Source: Casuarina equisetifolia (taxonomy: Eukaryota; Streptophyta; Magnoliopsida; Fagales; Casuarinaceae). Taken from it: DNA of 64,000 bases. A program made the position numbers and the translations under genes. The notes beneath the pieces are model-generated. The model saw only the letters and a program-made list of their open reading frames with translations, did not search any database and was not told where the DNA came from. The stretch is taken from contig CM052355.1 in assembly GCA_028551475.1 (NCBI GenBank), positions 28,547,580 to 28,611,579 of the forward strand, given 5' to 3'. Position 1 is the first letter of the stretch; each line of letters starts with the position of its first letter. Positions 1 to 12,892 of this stretch are shown piece after piece.

Positions 1-265
1 ACTTGAAAAAGGAAAAGAACAGAAAAGAAAAGTGATATAGAACTTGAGAGACATGTCAAAAAATTATCTTTCAACATATAGATTGATTGGTTGTCTATAT
101 GAACTTGAGAAAAGTTACAAGAGACACTCTGCAAGAAGCTTGGGCATTTCAAACAGGAAAAAATGCAGTAACTTCTTGCAGATGGACTTTTTTCTCCCAT
201 ATGAAGACTTGACTGCGATAAATATTTGAAACAAATACTAAGAGGAAGATATCCATATCTATAAT
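1..265. other. Non-coding flank
   Basis: AT-rich sequence downstream of the minus-strand PPI-like gene. The single short frame here (44-229, plus) has no recognisable motif or splice context. It could hold the 3' untranslated region of the PPI-like gene, or missing C-terminal exons of it, but I see no exon with family resemblance. Confidence 0.4.
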
Positions 266-2288
266 TTAAACAGTTGAAACTCTCAATCCTTTCTCATCAT
301 GCTGCATACAGATCAAGAACGAATTGTACGCTTCTTGCTTTCTCTGGCATGCAGCTGTTAATTGCTTCTGTAAAGATTTTATATCTTGTCTTACTTTCTC
401 CAACTGTCTCTTAACACGCTTGATAATGGCCCCTTGGGACAATATTTCTCCCCTGATTTCATCTAACTCGGTACCTATAAGCTGCAACAACAGGAAAACA
501 CAATGAGGTGACAGAAAATGTCACTCGTTTACTTCAATTTTGAAAAGATTCCATCCATTTTACTTTGGCTTTCTCCTGTATGGCTTGTTTGGAACCCAGA
601 GAGTTCCATTGCTTTCCCTTGACTGCAGCGTTGGCGATAGCTTTCTCTTGTAAATGTATAAGCTCGTTTTTTTCTTTACTGATTCGCTGTTCATCCGGAT
701 CTCTTTGGTACCTCCAATCATAGGGATGAAACCTCCAAATCTGCTTCAGCATTCAAGAAAACGCACTGGAATATGTTACAGAACAGAAGACTCGAATTAG
801 ACAAATTTAACTTTCATGTTTAATCTTACTGCTTGGTTCAGATCATTCAATGAAAAACATGAACTAAAGCATTTCTGCTGGCCTGCATTGATTTCTTTTA
901 AGAGTTGCTTTTCCTTGGCCAAAGTGTTTGTTCCATGTAGCATCCGGAAATGCAGTTTCTGTCATAATCTCAGTGTGTAAGGAAAGACAGGAGAAGAAAA
1001 TCAATTTACGGAGAGGTTTGGAAATGCAGTTTCATAACTATGGTGTTCATTCTTACATTCTTATCAAGCTCTTGCAATGACGAACAAGAACAATCAGATC
1101 TTTTCCAGTCCGAACCAACTTTGGAATACAGCTTCTCTAGAGCTAGTTGCAGCAGATCCAATGAACCCTTCTTTGGAAAAAAAAAAACGAATAGAGAGCG
1201 TATTAAGAACGATGAAACAATGCGAAGAGTGTTTCAGAAGGCCTAAATCTTGCTTTAGAATTATTTTTTAATTAAAAAAAAAAGTTCCTTTCTACAAGAT
1301 AATTTTAAGCTAGTTTGTAACACAAAATTGGATAAAAGAATCAATTGTGTAGGTTCATCCTTACTTGGGTATCAAGCATTCGGTTTGACGAGCATGACTT
1401 GGAAGGCCTTTCCCGGTATGCCTTATTTGCAAACTGCAGCTTGTCCAGAGTTAGATGAAGAAAATTCAAGTTCTTTGTGCTCCCGCCCGCACGTTCTCTG
1501 AGTGCACTATCTTCATAGTTAAATTGTTCCAGCCTCCAAACAAGCCGATCCTCATCAACCTGTTCACAGAATTCAGCAACATATCATACTCTAAATCTTC
1601 CTTGGGCACTGCAAAGCATGAAGCCTTAGTTGTTGGCAATGGAATGAAACATGAAATGACATTGTCCAGTTGTTGACAGTGTGGTTATCCAGTTTCATAT
1701 TGTCAAAGTATGAGTATGTGTGCTTGGTTAAATGTAAGTAATATTAATCTATTTTATGAACTAACCTTTGAAGTGAGAATCAACTTCTTAACATGGTATT
1801 ATAACTTAGTTCTCCTTTTGCATCGTAGTTGATGAAGTTTTCATAAAACGTAGCATCATAAAATACTTCAAAACAAATCTTGTTGTAAAATGACATGTTA
1901 ATAGTGTAGATTTAGTCACACGTTGTTAACATATGAATCATATCTTTCTATTTTATGAGTTGACTTTTGAGATGATAATGAACTTTTTAACACTAGTTGA
2001 TGAAGTTTGAAGAGAAGAACTACTTACTTTCTTCTGCTCTAATTTTTGACAGATCAGATAATAATCTTGTTTTGCCTTTTGTAAAAACTGTTTGGCCTCT
2101 TTAATTTTGCTTAGATGGGCTTGCTCTGTGGCATGCTCTTCCTCAAGAGCATCCCTTCTTGGCTCCTGATCTTCCTTTTCCGTTCTTTTTCTGTGCATGT
2201 GAATGTTCTTTCCTTCTCTCTCGACAAACGGAGATACTTCTGCAACATCGATTTTCAATTCCTCCATAGCACCGGTTTTGCCTGACAT
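266..2288 (-). CDS. Proton pump-interactor-like coiled-coil protein, short form
   Basis: Five exons can be read on the minus strand, all joining in phase 0 at GT-AG sites: 2288-2028 (donor GTAAGT), about 1439-1365, 958-830, 740-564 and 481-266. Together they give about 285 residues, charged and helical. Three stretches resemble plant proton pump-interactor (PPI) proteins: LAKEKQLLKEINA in exon 3, EKAIANAAVKG with SLGSKQAIQEKAK in exon 4, and LIGTELDEIR followed by DIKSLQKQLTAACQRKQEAY in exon 5. PPI1-type proteins bind the regulatory tail of the plasma-membrane H+-ATPase and are about 600 residues long, with a basic C-terminal half and a membrane anchor. Here a stop follows soon after the coiled-coil core, so this is a short paralogue, an alternatively terminated gene or a decaying copy. 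The start at 2288 sits on a possible acceptor, so an upstream exon may exist. Family assignment is by recalled resemblance; function in this plant is inference. Confidence 0.6.
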
Positions 2289-2554
2289 TCAATGACAAAG
2301 AAAATTAATCAAGCACATCTACGATCATAAAATTTGAATCTTCAAACTCATGTTGCAACATAAATGAAAAGACATGCAACAGTTGGCTAAAAACTGTGGC
2401 TTGTCACGAAATGATACATTTTATTGCAAACCACAAACTTTTCTATCGCTTTTGACATGAAAGAGACATGTAAAGTTTGACCTGAATATCAGAACACAGA
2501 TGAAATTGAAGATGATAAACTGATAAAAACCATTAAAGACGATGGGAATCTTAC

Positions 2555-2840
2555 CTCCAGTGGTTAGTGGAAGCAATCTTTCAGTTAATGGAAATGGATT
2601 ATAATCAATTTGAACATTGAACTTATAGTTGATGCCAGAAAGGTGGTGGGCTCCTCCCAGAATAAGCCAACCCACATCCCTATCCCCCAAGCAACTTGCC
2701 GTCGACGCCAAGTAGTCTACAGTAGATGATATTATAAACAGAGAAAAGTCAAGCCATCCCAATGTTCCGTCCACAGGTTCTCTTTGCACTTTAATTGACA
2801 GATGGGACAAGTTAATTATTTGTTTATAAATGCACCGCAA
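2555..2840 (-). other. Possible upstream exon of the PPI-like gene
   Basis: A minus-strand open frame ends at a good donor (GGAG then GTAAG, exon end at 2555). The next possible acceptor, TGTCAG just before 2281, would join it in frame to the first PPI-like exon (reading ...LTTGG then KTGAME). I recognise no domain in it. It may be a genuine N-terminal exon, an untranslated exon or chance. Confidence 0.22.
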
Positions 2841-4698
2841 AAGTTAGTGTGGAAAAGTTCCTTCAAAAGCATTTTAATGTTTATAATAAAATCGGCCGGA
2901 TGATTGTATTATATTTTGTGTATATTTGTTTGAAGTTCTCATTAAGTGTGAAAACATTTCAGTTTTTGAGTTTTAACGGAGGAAATAAACCTTTTCAACC
3001 CTCAAAACCAAAAAATTTAACTTCAAAATTTGCGAAAAGGCATCTATCTAAATTAGTTTCAGAAACAAAAATAAATTAGAGATATGTATGTTATTTGTTC
3101 TTTTTTCACATAAACAAACACCTGTCTTGGTTTCTGAAAAATATGTCATGTTCTAGCTATCTTTTCAACGTTTAAGAAGTTGAAAGTGTGTTCCAAATTG
3201 GTTCAAAAGTCATAATTTGAGTTTCTTTAATAATTATGTCTGACAAACTAATGAAATGACATATTCTGTGCTCACGTGATATGGGTATTGTTAAAATTCC
3301 GGTTTAAATGAAATTCTGTCAAACAACATTGATTTTCGTTTCAATGAAAAATAGTAGTCTTAAAATAGTAAGATAGTAGTTAAATATTGACTGTAGCAGC
3401 ACATGGCAAGAGTTCAAGGGGCAATGGGCACAAAGATGTGGTAATGGGCATCACATGGCAAGAGTTCAAGGGCATAAAGAGATTGATGGGAACACTGCGA
3501 TTTCCAAATTATATGAGTACTTCGTTGCAAAGTTCTTAAGGTTTTAGGATCAACCCAAAACTTCGAATGCGATTTATGCCTCATTCAGAACTCATGAATT
3601 AAAAGTTTTCTTGCCTCAACTTCTGAAACCTCCGCAAGAGCCATTGGTTTCACCTGGGAAGGTGGTGGAATCTTAGATTCAATAATAAAATGGATAGATT
3701 AGCACCCAGTTTATCATTTCTAGACATTTTCTGGATTCCAAATCTTCAATACATAACATTCTAAGAAAAAGCCAAATCTTTACTATGACACCTTGCATAT
3801 ATTTATGAGATTTATATAAATCCGAACATACCTTGGTTATTCAATTTCCTGACACAGCCCAGTTCACATATTCCCTGGGAGGTGATTATTTGGTTTCCAA
3901 ACCCTGATCTGGGAAGACGGTGTCAAATTTCACCACAAGATTTCTCCACAAGTATTTGAATTTACATATTGTTTACAACTTTTTAGTCTCGAGTTTAATA
4001 CTAAGTGTGACAAGTATTTGAATTTAGATATTGTTTATGACCTTTTAGTCTCAAATTTAATACTAAGTGTATATGTGTTTATTGAATGATAATAATAATA
4101 ATGCATGAGATTTGGTCTTTTGAGTTTTGTGTTCAACTAAGCTCCTACAGGCTCTTCCTAATTACCGTGAGTTGCAAATTTCGTGATTGCTATTTAGCGA
4201 CTGTTCTGATTTACAGAAAAGATGAGGCAAAGATCACTTAATAATTCCTTCTGGGAAGGTGGCCAGATGCTGTTCTTTTGGTAGTTTGTAGTAGTTACCC
4301 AAGTGTCGATTAACTTTCAGCTCTCCTGGCTTGGAAAAGAATGGTTGCATCAAAAGACAGCAGAGAAATCCTAGTATCTTTAACTAAATCTATGAACAGC
4401 CCTAGAAAATAGAATCATTTTGATTCCATAAGACACATGCTGCTGTGTCAGAAGAGTTGATAGCTGCAATGAATTTATATAACTAAACAAAGGATCGAAA
4501 CGTATTGTTACCTCTTATTATCCATGATAAACTGCATTTCACGTACCAACTCTCAAGAGGACCGAATTTGGTCAAGTTCTAGTTTTAATGAGGAAGCATC
4601 ATATGAATTCCCAATCCCATTACACCAGCCAATTGACATAGCGCAATAAATGTGTGAGAAAGAAAGTACAAAAGCATTGCCTGTTAGTACAACTTTGA
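2841..4698. other. Spacer between the PPI-like and dihydroorotase genes
   Basis: No convincing exon. It contains a two-copy tandem repeat (3948-4071, listed separately) and a direct repeat in which ACATGGCAAGAGTTCAAGGG occurs near 3401 and again near 3452. The part next to 4699 should include the 3' untranslated region of the dihydroorotase gene. A minus-strand stretch near 3640-3600 has an acceptor-like sequence and a short open frame without recognisable homology. Confidence 0.4.
3948..4071. repeat. Two-copy tandem repeat, 62-bp period
   Basis: The segment beginning ACAAGTATTTGAATTTA at 3948 recurs at 4010, and both copies end in TTTAATACTAAGTGT. The copies differ at only a few positions, so this is a fairly recent local duplication in non-coding DNA. 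Confidence 0.8.
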
Positions 4699-7600
4699 TC
4701 AAATGGGGGATGGCTGCCATTCAAGTGTTTCACCTGCAAACATTGGAATGATATCTCCAAATGAAAAGGAGAAAGACTCCGGTACCTTCCATGGACTCCT
4801 GCTCAATTTTATTTTCGATGTGTTTCTTGGAAGCCCATAGAAGTCAGGTCCATTGAAACTTGTAAATGCCTCTAGCTTGTCAAGCGCACCAGCCTGAAAT
4901 ATGCAGTTTACTAGTAAATGAATGTAGTGCGATTTTAACAATTGGAAGGTTTCATTCAAGTACTGTCACACACCGTAAAAATTACTTATAGTGGAGCCTA
5001 AGAATAGTATCTCAAGCATTTCACCAATGGCAAGTTCATCAAGTCCTATAGGAATTATCAAAACTAATATCCTGAATGCAGCTTATTCATTCCAAATGTC
5101 GAATATATAAGTTTGGAACATTTGGGACATACGAATAGAAGGAAGAAATAAGCATGAATCCAATCAGAAGAGGGTAAACTCAATCTCAAAGGATAAATTT
5201 GTTGCCTTCACTTTTCAGCAGTCAAAACCATTTTTCTGGAAGAAAGAAATAAGGGTGACATTTTTCTTTTTACCCCTTCCAAAAGAAACAGACACAAGTA
5301 TGCAAGTCACACCAAATTCCACATTGGGATAATAAGTTTTAGGTCAAAATTTGACAGGTTTGTTCTGTATGTGCTGGAATTCCCCAATTAAATTAGAGGA
5401 CTTTTTAGCTCCAAAAGCCAACCATGATCGGTTAATCGGGTCATAGCGGGATATACAACATCCCTAGAATGTCTATGACAATGGGTATGGAGGTGCCCAG
5501 CCAGGACATGGGAAAAATAATTACTGAGGTCCTATCAAGTTCAGGCTTCTTCAATTACAAACGGACCAAAAGGAAAGAATGACAGAACATGCAAAAACGA
5601 AATTAGGAAGAATTAGCAACAATAAGAATTTTAGATTACAATAGATACACCAAACATCGAGAAGATTTACCTCTTCAAAGACCTTTGCGTATAGTGATAG
5701 GGCAACTGGAGCATTGTATATACCAGCACACCCACAAGGGCACTCTTTTTTTCCTCTCTCATGAGGAGCACTATCCGTTCCAAGGAAAAATCTCTTACTT
5801 CCACTAGTTACAGCAGCAACAATAGCCTGCCCTAGATGAGGAGTTAATAGATAAGCTCATATCATATAGCCATAATGAGAATTACAATGAAATTGAGGAG
5901 CTCATAAAAACTATGTGATGTGTTAGATATTACAATCATATAAGCATAAGCCACATCAATCAATCACCAAGATAATTGAATCTTGCCACTCTGAGAAAGA
6001 TAACCTATTACCGATTCACCCTGAAACTACAAATTTCAGGTGCTATTTGGGATTGAATCATTTAATGACCATATTATATTTACTACATCAGTTCAGCACC
6101 ATCAGGCATGTCGGATATCAGGATCAGTGTGATTCTCATCTCCAAAGATGCCACACATGACACATAGGGAATCAAGAAGTCTAACTTTATGTACAGAGAA
6201 AGTTATAACTAAGAGATGCTTTCCGCTAAATAGAAGATATTGCAACATACTGTGGATCTCTCTTTTGAGTACCGGAAGGCAGTAGTTATGTGGCTGCAGT
6301 CCTCCTTGAAAGAGGGCATTTCTATTAAGAAGAAGATGCTGTGGCGTCACAGTTGCGGCTACAAATCCTTAAAGTTAAAGCAAAGTATGACTCATGCATC
6401 TAGAAATGGTATAAAAGGAAATGAGAGCAAAAGGAAACAACTTGATATGAAGTGATTAAGGATACCTTCTTTGCAGGACTCAACAAACCTAACAGCGTCC
6501 GTGGTAGTGATGTGTTCCATCACTACCTTTAGCTGAGGAAGCCTCTGTGTTAAGGGTTGTAAAACAGTTTCAATGAAGACCTTCTCACGATCAAATATGT
6601 CAACATCGGGATTTGTTACCTCTCCATGAACCTGGAATAAAGAAACGTATACAAATAAAGAGTTTATGGCTAAATCAAACGCTTTGATAGCATCGCAAGG
6701 GTAACATGTAGCAGTGTTCTATCCAAAAGCTATATGGATTTAGGTGGGGTTATGCAATGCTCAAAGCAGTTTATACACTCATGGTTGGAAAAAGCTCAAA
6801 CTTGAATAAATTGTAACTTTATGCCTGTGAAGTGTGCTTGCAATTTCCAAGATTATACATGAGCGTTTTGAACAAATCTGCTAAGGCATTATCAACTCCT
6901 ACAGAATTCATAAACCATGAGATTTTGTGACCCCTTAAGCCTTCGAAGTAAATGTTGAGTAATGCGTTTTCCCTGTCTCTTAAAGACATACATGACAACA
7001 TGGACAAGGCTCAAAAGTTTATGATGCATGCGAGCACAATAAGCAAAAATTAATAGTATTGTTTCACTGCAACTCAATGCAGGTCTGTTTTTCCCAATTT
7101 TGCCTAGGGTACCAGGAAGCAATATTTTAGTTGGAATCCAAGTAACCAAAACAGGTACATATAAGAGTAACGACTTAAACAGAGACATATAACAGTAACG
7201 ACTTGGCCACCATCAATACTATCAATACGAAGGCAGTAAATACAGTAAAATTACCAACAAAGGCATCTTGTGTTCAGCCATCTCCTCCAGGACAGGCAGG
7301 CATTTTCCAAAAAGATCTGTAACTCCATCTTGAGAATTTGTTGTAGCACCAGCAGGATACAACTTTACAGCAAAAACAACCCCACTTCTTCCTGTCAATG
7401 CAGCCAGCAATTCATGGAACTCGGGATTGAAAGAAAATAGAGGATGTAAGGCAGAATCTAATTCAGTTCATAAATAAACAAAACGTTAGAAAAGTGGAGA
7501 GGAAGCAGCTAGCATACACCTTACTAAATAAATAGTTAAGAATTTAATTCTCATAAAGCAATAAAAGGATGTTAAAAAGGAGCTCTTAAGGAAAAAAAGT

Positions 7601-8582
7601 TGTTAATAAGCAGCAGGCCACAATCTTTTCCCCAAAAAGGTTCCAAGCCTAAGTATCATGAAACATTGATCCTATTAGAGCTATTCTCTTAAGGATGATA
7701 ACTTTTCATATGTTTGTAGAGTACAAGGCATGTCACAATCAAACACATGTCAACTTTCTACTCCAATCTCCAGGAAAAATAAATTGTCAGATGCAAAACA
7801 AAAACTAATAAGTTATTATACGCTTGCAAATTTAATTTTTTCCTTAAAAATCTTTCAGTGTTTAATTTCTTCAAAATATAGTGATCTGCAAATAGAGGCA
7901 ATTTCGTATCAGAATAGTATGTTTTCAACCAAAGGGGATCCATGAACATAGAAGAAAAATGCCAATTAGTTGTATTTGAAATGGATTCAAGTAATGAGTA
8001 AAATAATAATGACTATCGTAAGGCTGCAAATGATCATCCGAGTGTGAATCATTTAACCAATGTACCAGTATCACATTTAACTAAGACTCACGTGCAAGCT
8101 TGATCTCTTCTGGACTTGTGGTATCTGTCAAGTAAAGTGTCATAAGAGGAGTGAAATTGCTATTGGCAGGCAGAGCCTTCAAGATTGATTCTCGATAAGC
8201 CAAAGCGGCAGATGTGGTTGTGATGGGGGGCTTCAGATTTGGCATCACTATTGCCCTTCCAAAGTGACTTGCACTGTAGACGTGATGGTTATGGGACAAA
8301 ATGAATGATCATAAACATTCAGGACAAAATTAATCTAAATATTATTTCAAGAGAACTCAAGTGGTTGTCATATTGATTCAACAGAATTTGAAACATATTC
8401 AGATGCAGGAGACTACGACACAAAAATAGGCAATAAAAGGCAAGTCAGCCAAAAACGATTAGCTAGTGAATTACAAATTACCTGTGAGAGACAACAGTCT
8501 TGAGAAGATCACCATCGCGGAGGTGAAGATGCCAGTCATCAGGTTGTGTTAAAGCGAGCTCCATTCTAGCTCCTTTGGACAT
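4699..8582 (-). CDS. PYR4: Dihydroorotase (pyrimidine biosynthesis), seven exons
   Basis: Converts N-carbamoyl-L-aspartate to dihydroorotate, the third step of de novo UMP synthesis; the plant enzyme is a stand-alone protein of the bacterial PyrC type, usually sent to mitochondria or plastids. Exons: 8582-8482 (coding part of an exon whose acceptor is at 8619), 8273-8092, 7391-7255, 6631-6466, 6367-6251, 5831-5671 and 4893-4699 (TGA). All junctions are GT-AG and keep frame, giving 352 residues from the ATG at 8582, or 346 from the ATG at 8564, close to the usual core length of about 347. Visible metal-site motifs in order: HLHLRDG, KLYPAG (the lysine carboxylated in the family), VHGE, MEHIT and GTDSAPHE. 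No frame break was seen. A targeting peptide would have to come from an upstream exon between 8619 and 9795 that I could not fix. Its leader/promoter block is duplicated at 16.45 kb. Confidence 0.95.
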
Positions 8583-8618
8583 TAATTGCTTCGGACCTTC
8601 AATCTTTTCCACAGGGAG

Positions 8619-9551
8619 CTGGAATGACTATTTTGCAACAAATGTATAAGAAAAATAACAACAAAGGGGCGAAAGGAAGGTAAGCAACATAGGGGCAAAA
8701 CCACCCTGAACTCATCTGATTATAGGCTTTAATGTCTAGAAAAGTACAAGGCATCTAAATAAAACTCCTATAATTGTTTGTGCTATATGTCCTTCAAACC
8801 AGAGTATAACAACTTGTGGTGTTCTTCAAGCACATATGCTTTCGACCCAGGAAGAAAAGCGGGGAGCAGGCAGGGAGAGGGATTCATCTTATGCTTGAGC
8901 AGCAAAGAAAACGCTTTTTGCATATTCTTGTTTCAAAAGGATCTGAATGCCATTATCAGCAGCACAAGATTTTTTGCATCAGATTCTTAGAACGCATGGC
9001 ATAGGTAAATACAAGGGGAGTAAAGTACATGCTCGTGTCATCTTATTCTCTTATCTGCATATATCACATAGGTAGATAACATTTGAATCGAGGAATTCTC
9101 CACTTTCACTGAAGGAGCCAAACAGATTTGAAAAATAGCGTTTTTCACATGCAATAGTATCAGAACAAGCAAAATGCATGACACAAGAAAAGATCAAATA
9201 CAGATGGTAAAGAGTTCTTGAAAAGATCATATATACTTTTCAAGTATGTACCAAACTCTTTATCATCCCAAATGCCACAGTCGACCTAAAGCCTCTCTTG
9301 AATATTTGAATCTTTCTCCCCATGGAAGAAAGATTATAATCAGAAAACCCAAAGCTCTAACTTCTTGCTATACTTCTATTTTTTTCATTATCACACTTCT
9401 TGTTTATTTTTTGTGGAGCTCTCTCAACAAATTCTTCCAGATTGAGGCAAAAAATCAGTTGTTAACTTCTCTTCCTATTAAAAATTCTCAAAAACATGCC
9501 AGAAAGCTCAACCAAACAACGGGGCTCAAAGATACTTTAAGCAGACAATAA
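8619..9551 (-). other. 5' intron region of the dihydroorotase gene
   Basis: Lies between the first recognisable coding exon (acceptor CCAG at 8622-8619) and the conserved leader block at 9552-9795. The exon at 8618 reads open upstream of the ATG (LPVEKIEG), as in plant dihydroorotases that carry an N-terminal extension, so a further 5' coding or leader exon is expected. I could not place it with confidence. Confidence 0.4.
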
Positions 9552-9795
9552 TTCAAACAGACTGTGTGCACCATACAATCACATAAGCCTAGCCAATCTC
9601 CCAATGATAACAAGAAAAACAAGGGTTACATTGTAACCCAGAATAACCATAGCTAAGAATTTCACTTGTGTGTGTACGATTAAAGTTCAAGATCGACTTG
9701 CCTGTGACGAAGAGCACCGAGAACCGAAAGAGTTGGAAACGGAGAGTGAGAGAAGGCTCATCGTTCCCTTCCTCTTCGAATGTCAAAGCCACGTG
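9552..9795 (-). promoter_or_regulatory. Dihydroorotase 5' leader/promoter block with G-box
   Basis: This block lies just 5' of the dihydroorotase gene in its own orientation and is strongly similar to 16453-16740. Shared runs include GATTACATTGTAACCCAGAA-like sequence, ATAGCTAAGA, GAAGAGCACCGA and GAGAGTGA. It ends in a perfect G-box palindrome CACGTG at 9790-9795. Position and conservation suggest the first (probably untranslated) exon plus core promoter. A 67-residue minus frame (9792-9589) crosses it but has no recognised motif. Confidence 0.5.
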
Positions 9796-11230
9796 ATTAA
9801 ATAAATAAATAAACTATTATAAAATTCGTTATTTCAATGTCGACAACGAATTATGAGAAACTGAGTGTCGACAACAACATGACTGTTCCCTGAGTGATGT
9901 GATTCTCGACAACTTTAAGGAAAGCCTGCCATGACAGTAAGATTGCCATGTCAACGGCACGACTCAAAACCAGCCTCATTAATTTGGTCTTCTCTAATTT
10001 TGGCTCCAATTCAAAAATTTCAAAAGTTTTCTTTCTCAACTTATCCTCTGTAAATTCATTGGCAATCACAATTATTTCTGACTATCATGAATATCATATA
10101 TTTCCTTACATATTAGATTTAATTTTCATATAGAAATGTAAACTTAGTACTCTCAAGAATCATTGAGTATAATATCTTTATACTCTTTTTCTATTTCAAT
10201 TTTTGGTGCTACTAAGTGTTCTTGAGCTTGCTTCACGAAAATCAATATTTTCGTGGAATGCAATCACTAATTTGGCATCTAAACAATTGAAGGTCCCATG
10301 GTGAAATCAAAGCACCTTAATTTAAGTTTTAACATCAATTTTGCTTAATTAAGTTCTGATGCTCAATAAAAGATACTGAAAAGTAAAATCTATGGCCTTA
10401 AAAGATTAAGAAAAGTGGCTTATACTGCCATAAAACTTGCTCTTTCCCTTAAAATTAATTTATAAAATGAAAATAAATAAAGAAACATAATAAACCAATA
10501 TATTGATACTACAAAAAAAAAACAATTCAAATTTTAGGACATCTTTTAACCTTAAGCATACACATCTCACATAATCCACAAGCAATAATGTCCCATTCAA
10601 ACTTAAACTAAAATATGATGTTAAAAGATGTTTCTTTTTGACTAAATTGACTTATAAAAAATGCAAACATTTTTACGTGTAAAGAATATAATATATTAAC
10701 AAATTAAAATATATTTGAATACCAACACACCCTTTGTATTCATTAAATCACCACTTGTGTTGATATGAAATCAATAAATTTAAATATATAGTTTGGAACC
10801 CAAGATTAGGATTAAAAAAATCCAAAAACTAACATAAGTTTCTATTTCGATGATGACAACAACTATTATAATCATCATATAAATCTAGAAGATAGAAAAT
10901 GTACATTAGGGCCTATTTGTTTCTTCACTATCTCTAAAAGCATATAGGTGAGATGGACATCTAATTAGCTTCTCTTCCTCATGATCACCTTATTTGCTTG
11001 CCATAAATACTAAAGTGGGTTTGAGGTTTTTGGATCCTTGAGCTCTGGGATTGAAGTGTGAAGTAAGACAAATCAATTCTATTAAAGGTGAGACAGCCCA
11101 TCCTCAAGCCTACATGTCAAAGGTGATAAATCTTAGACATTAATAAGGCCAAACTTATAGCTAGACACTTTTAGTATGAGACAAAATCCAAACAAATTCT
11201 ACCATGGTGCCATGCTTTGCTCAATTGTTA
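9796..11230. other. Spacer upstream of the dihydroorotase gene
   Basis: AT-rich and without a credible gene. Parts near 10480-10800 (for example CCAATATATT and a later CCAACACA...CACTTGTGTTGATAT stretch) align loosely with 17040-17170 downstream of WSD-A. This shows that the dihydroorotase 5' block and its flank were duplicated together. Confidence 0.5.
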
Positions 11231-11239
11231 TGATTGAGC

Positions 11240-12800
11240 ATGGCTTGGTTTTGGTATACTTTTTTCTTCTTCTTTTTGAGCCTCTAATCATGTTATTTCA
11301 AAAAGGAAAAAGAAAAAGGCTGTTATTTTAGTTTCTTGTTTCCCTTTTAATTGTGAATTCAAGCCACTTAAGAAAGAATAAGTTGCCTCTCTTGTCTCAT
11401 TTTGCCCTCTGCTGCATCAATGAACGAGTGATCGATTAGCATACAAGAAAAGTAAACGGTCACGATTACAAGACATAATGTATGTCAAGAAGATCTTCGA
11501 CCGTCATTTGACGGCCATGGAAGGACGACAGGGTACAACATTTAACAGAAGAGAACAAGCGGACAATATACTAAAAAATGAAAGGATGATAATAACAGAG
11601 ATTGCATGTCAAAAGAACAGTTGTTTTGTAATCTAGCAGCTATTGAAGAGAGAAGATAGCTGTTAAACTATTGCTGAACATGCTAACAATCATAGTGAAC
11701 AGAATAATGGTAGTCTGTTGTTAGATATGGTGATGTTAACACTCCAAGTTTGGCTTTTACGTGTTTGGTATAATCAAGAGAGGATGTCATTGTCTGTAAC
11801 GTGATTGGTCGAACTCAACTTGCTTGCTTGACCCTGTTGGCATCTAATCATCTTCAACCACAATGCTCTTCAACATGCTCCGTCCAAAGTTGGATGTAAA
11901 GTTATAGAAAATGGAAAAGATTCGACACACTCTTGCACAAACACTTTTACTCCGACAAGAAAGAAGTACACCTCAGAGAGTGGCCATTGCCAAGCGAATG
12001 ATGAAGCTTGAATATTACATCTCCAGCGACATTGTTTGCCGGGTACTTGAATATATGGACCAGCGGCGTTGCTTGTTGGATAGTTGAATATATGGACTAC
12101 CGGCCGTGGTTTTTTGGATATTTGAATATGGGCTACCCACCATGGCTTGTCTTGTGGAAAAGGATTACTAGCTACCAGTGTTATGTAGTCGTTAAGATAT
12201 TCATTTTATGATTTGGGGGACCTGTGTTATGTAGTGGTTAAGATATTCATCTAAGCTAAGTAGCTCATTGGTTGGCTATTGGCCACTCAGGATTTAGATT
12301 CACTCCATGACTTCCAAATCTCTCATTTATCTAATTTTCTTTTATTTAAAAAAGACAATCAGGTGGGGAATACAAAGACTTTATCACAGTTTTCAAGTTA
12401 ATTTAATTCAAGAATTGATTTAAAAAATAAATGTTCTAAATAAAATTTAAACAACATAAAACTTATGTCGTGCTACAAAACAAGTTCAAACTTATAATCA
12501 TATAAGAAAAAGAAAATTACTTTTTTTTTTTTTGAGACTTATCTTCCACCTACACATAGACAACTTGAGATTATAGACTCAATCTCATAATCTCACTAAA
12601 AGGACAACTTCATATTAGACTTTTTCCCTCGTACAAATGTGAAAAGACAACTTTAAGAGCAGAATTTCTTCCTCGTACAAATGTGAGCCTTGTCTTGCAC
12701 CGCACTTTTATATCTATTCATACCACGTGTTGGTTGGAAGTAGGTCTGATTTCCACATCAACAACTGCTAGTAGTAGTTGTGATTCCTGACTTGAAATAG
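11240..12800. repeat. Upstream unit of the WSD array (copy in front of WSD-A)
   Basis: Clearly similar to 57690-59966 downstream of WSD-D, and in pieces to 17850-17960 plus 19180-19510 upstream of WSD-B. Markers are CAAGCCACTTAAGAAAGAAT, TTTTGCCCTCTGCTGCAT, GCTATTGAAGAGAGAAGATA and GGTGATGTTAACACTCCAAG. It contains small internal duplications: GTGTTATGTAGT(C/G)GTTAAG near 12179 and 12225, and three imperfect TTGAATATATGGAC-type units near 12048-12130. No gene is seen. Confidence 0.75.
12724..12729. promoter_or_regulatory. G-box upstream of WSD-A
   Basis: A perfect CACGTG palindrome about 165 bp before the WSD-A start codon and just downstream of a TATA-like TTTATATCT (about 12707). Aligned positions in other units read CACATG (B near 21399; orphan fifth unit near 59897) or GCGCGT (C). 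The perfect site is therefore seen only in front of copy A. A role in bZIP/bHLH control is inference. Confidence 0.4.
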
Positions 12801-12892
12801 CTCCACTTTGTCAGCCATAACGTTGAGGCTTAGGTAACTTTCCCCGGTGAGTGCTTGTAAGTTCGAAGCTCGGCAGCAGGGAGCAGTCGTAC

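Noticed and set aside
9246..9551. A 101-codon plus-strand frame with a hydrophobic segment
   Set aside because: It lies within the 5' intron region of the minus-strand dihydroorotase gene, has no recognised motif, and has no support from a duplicated copy.
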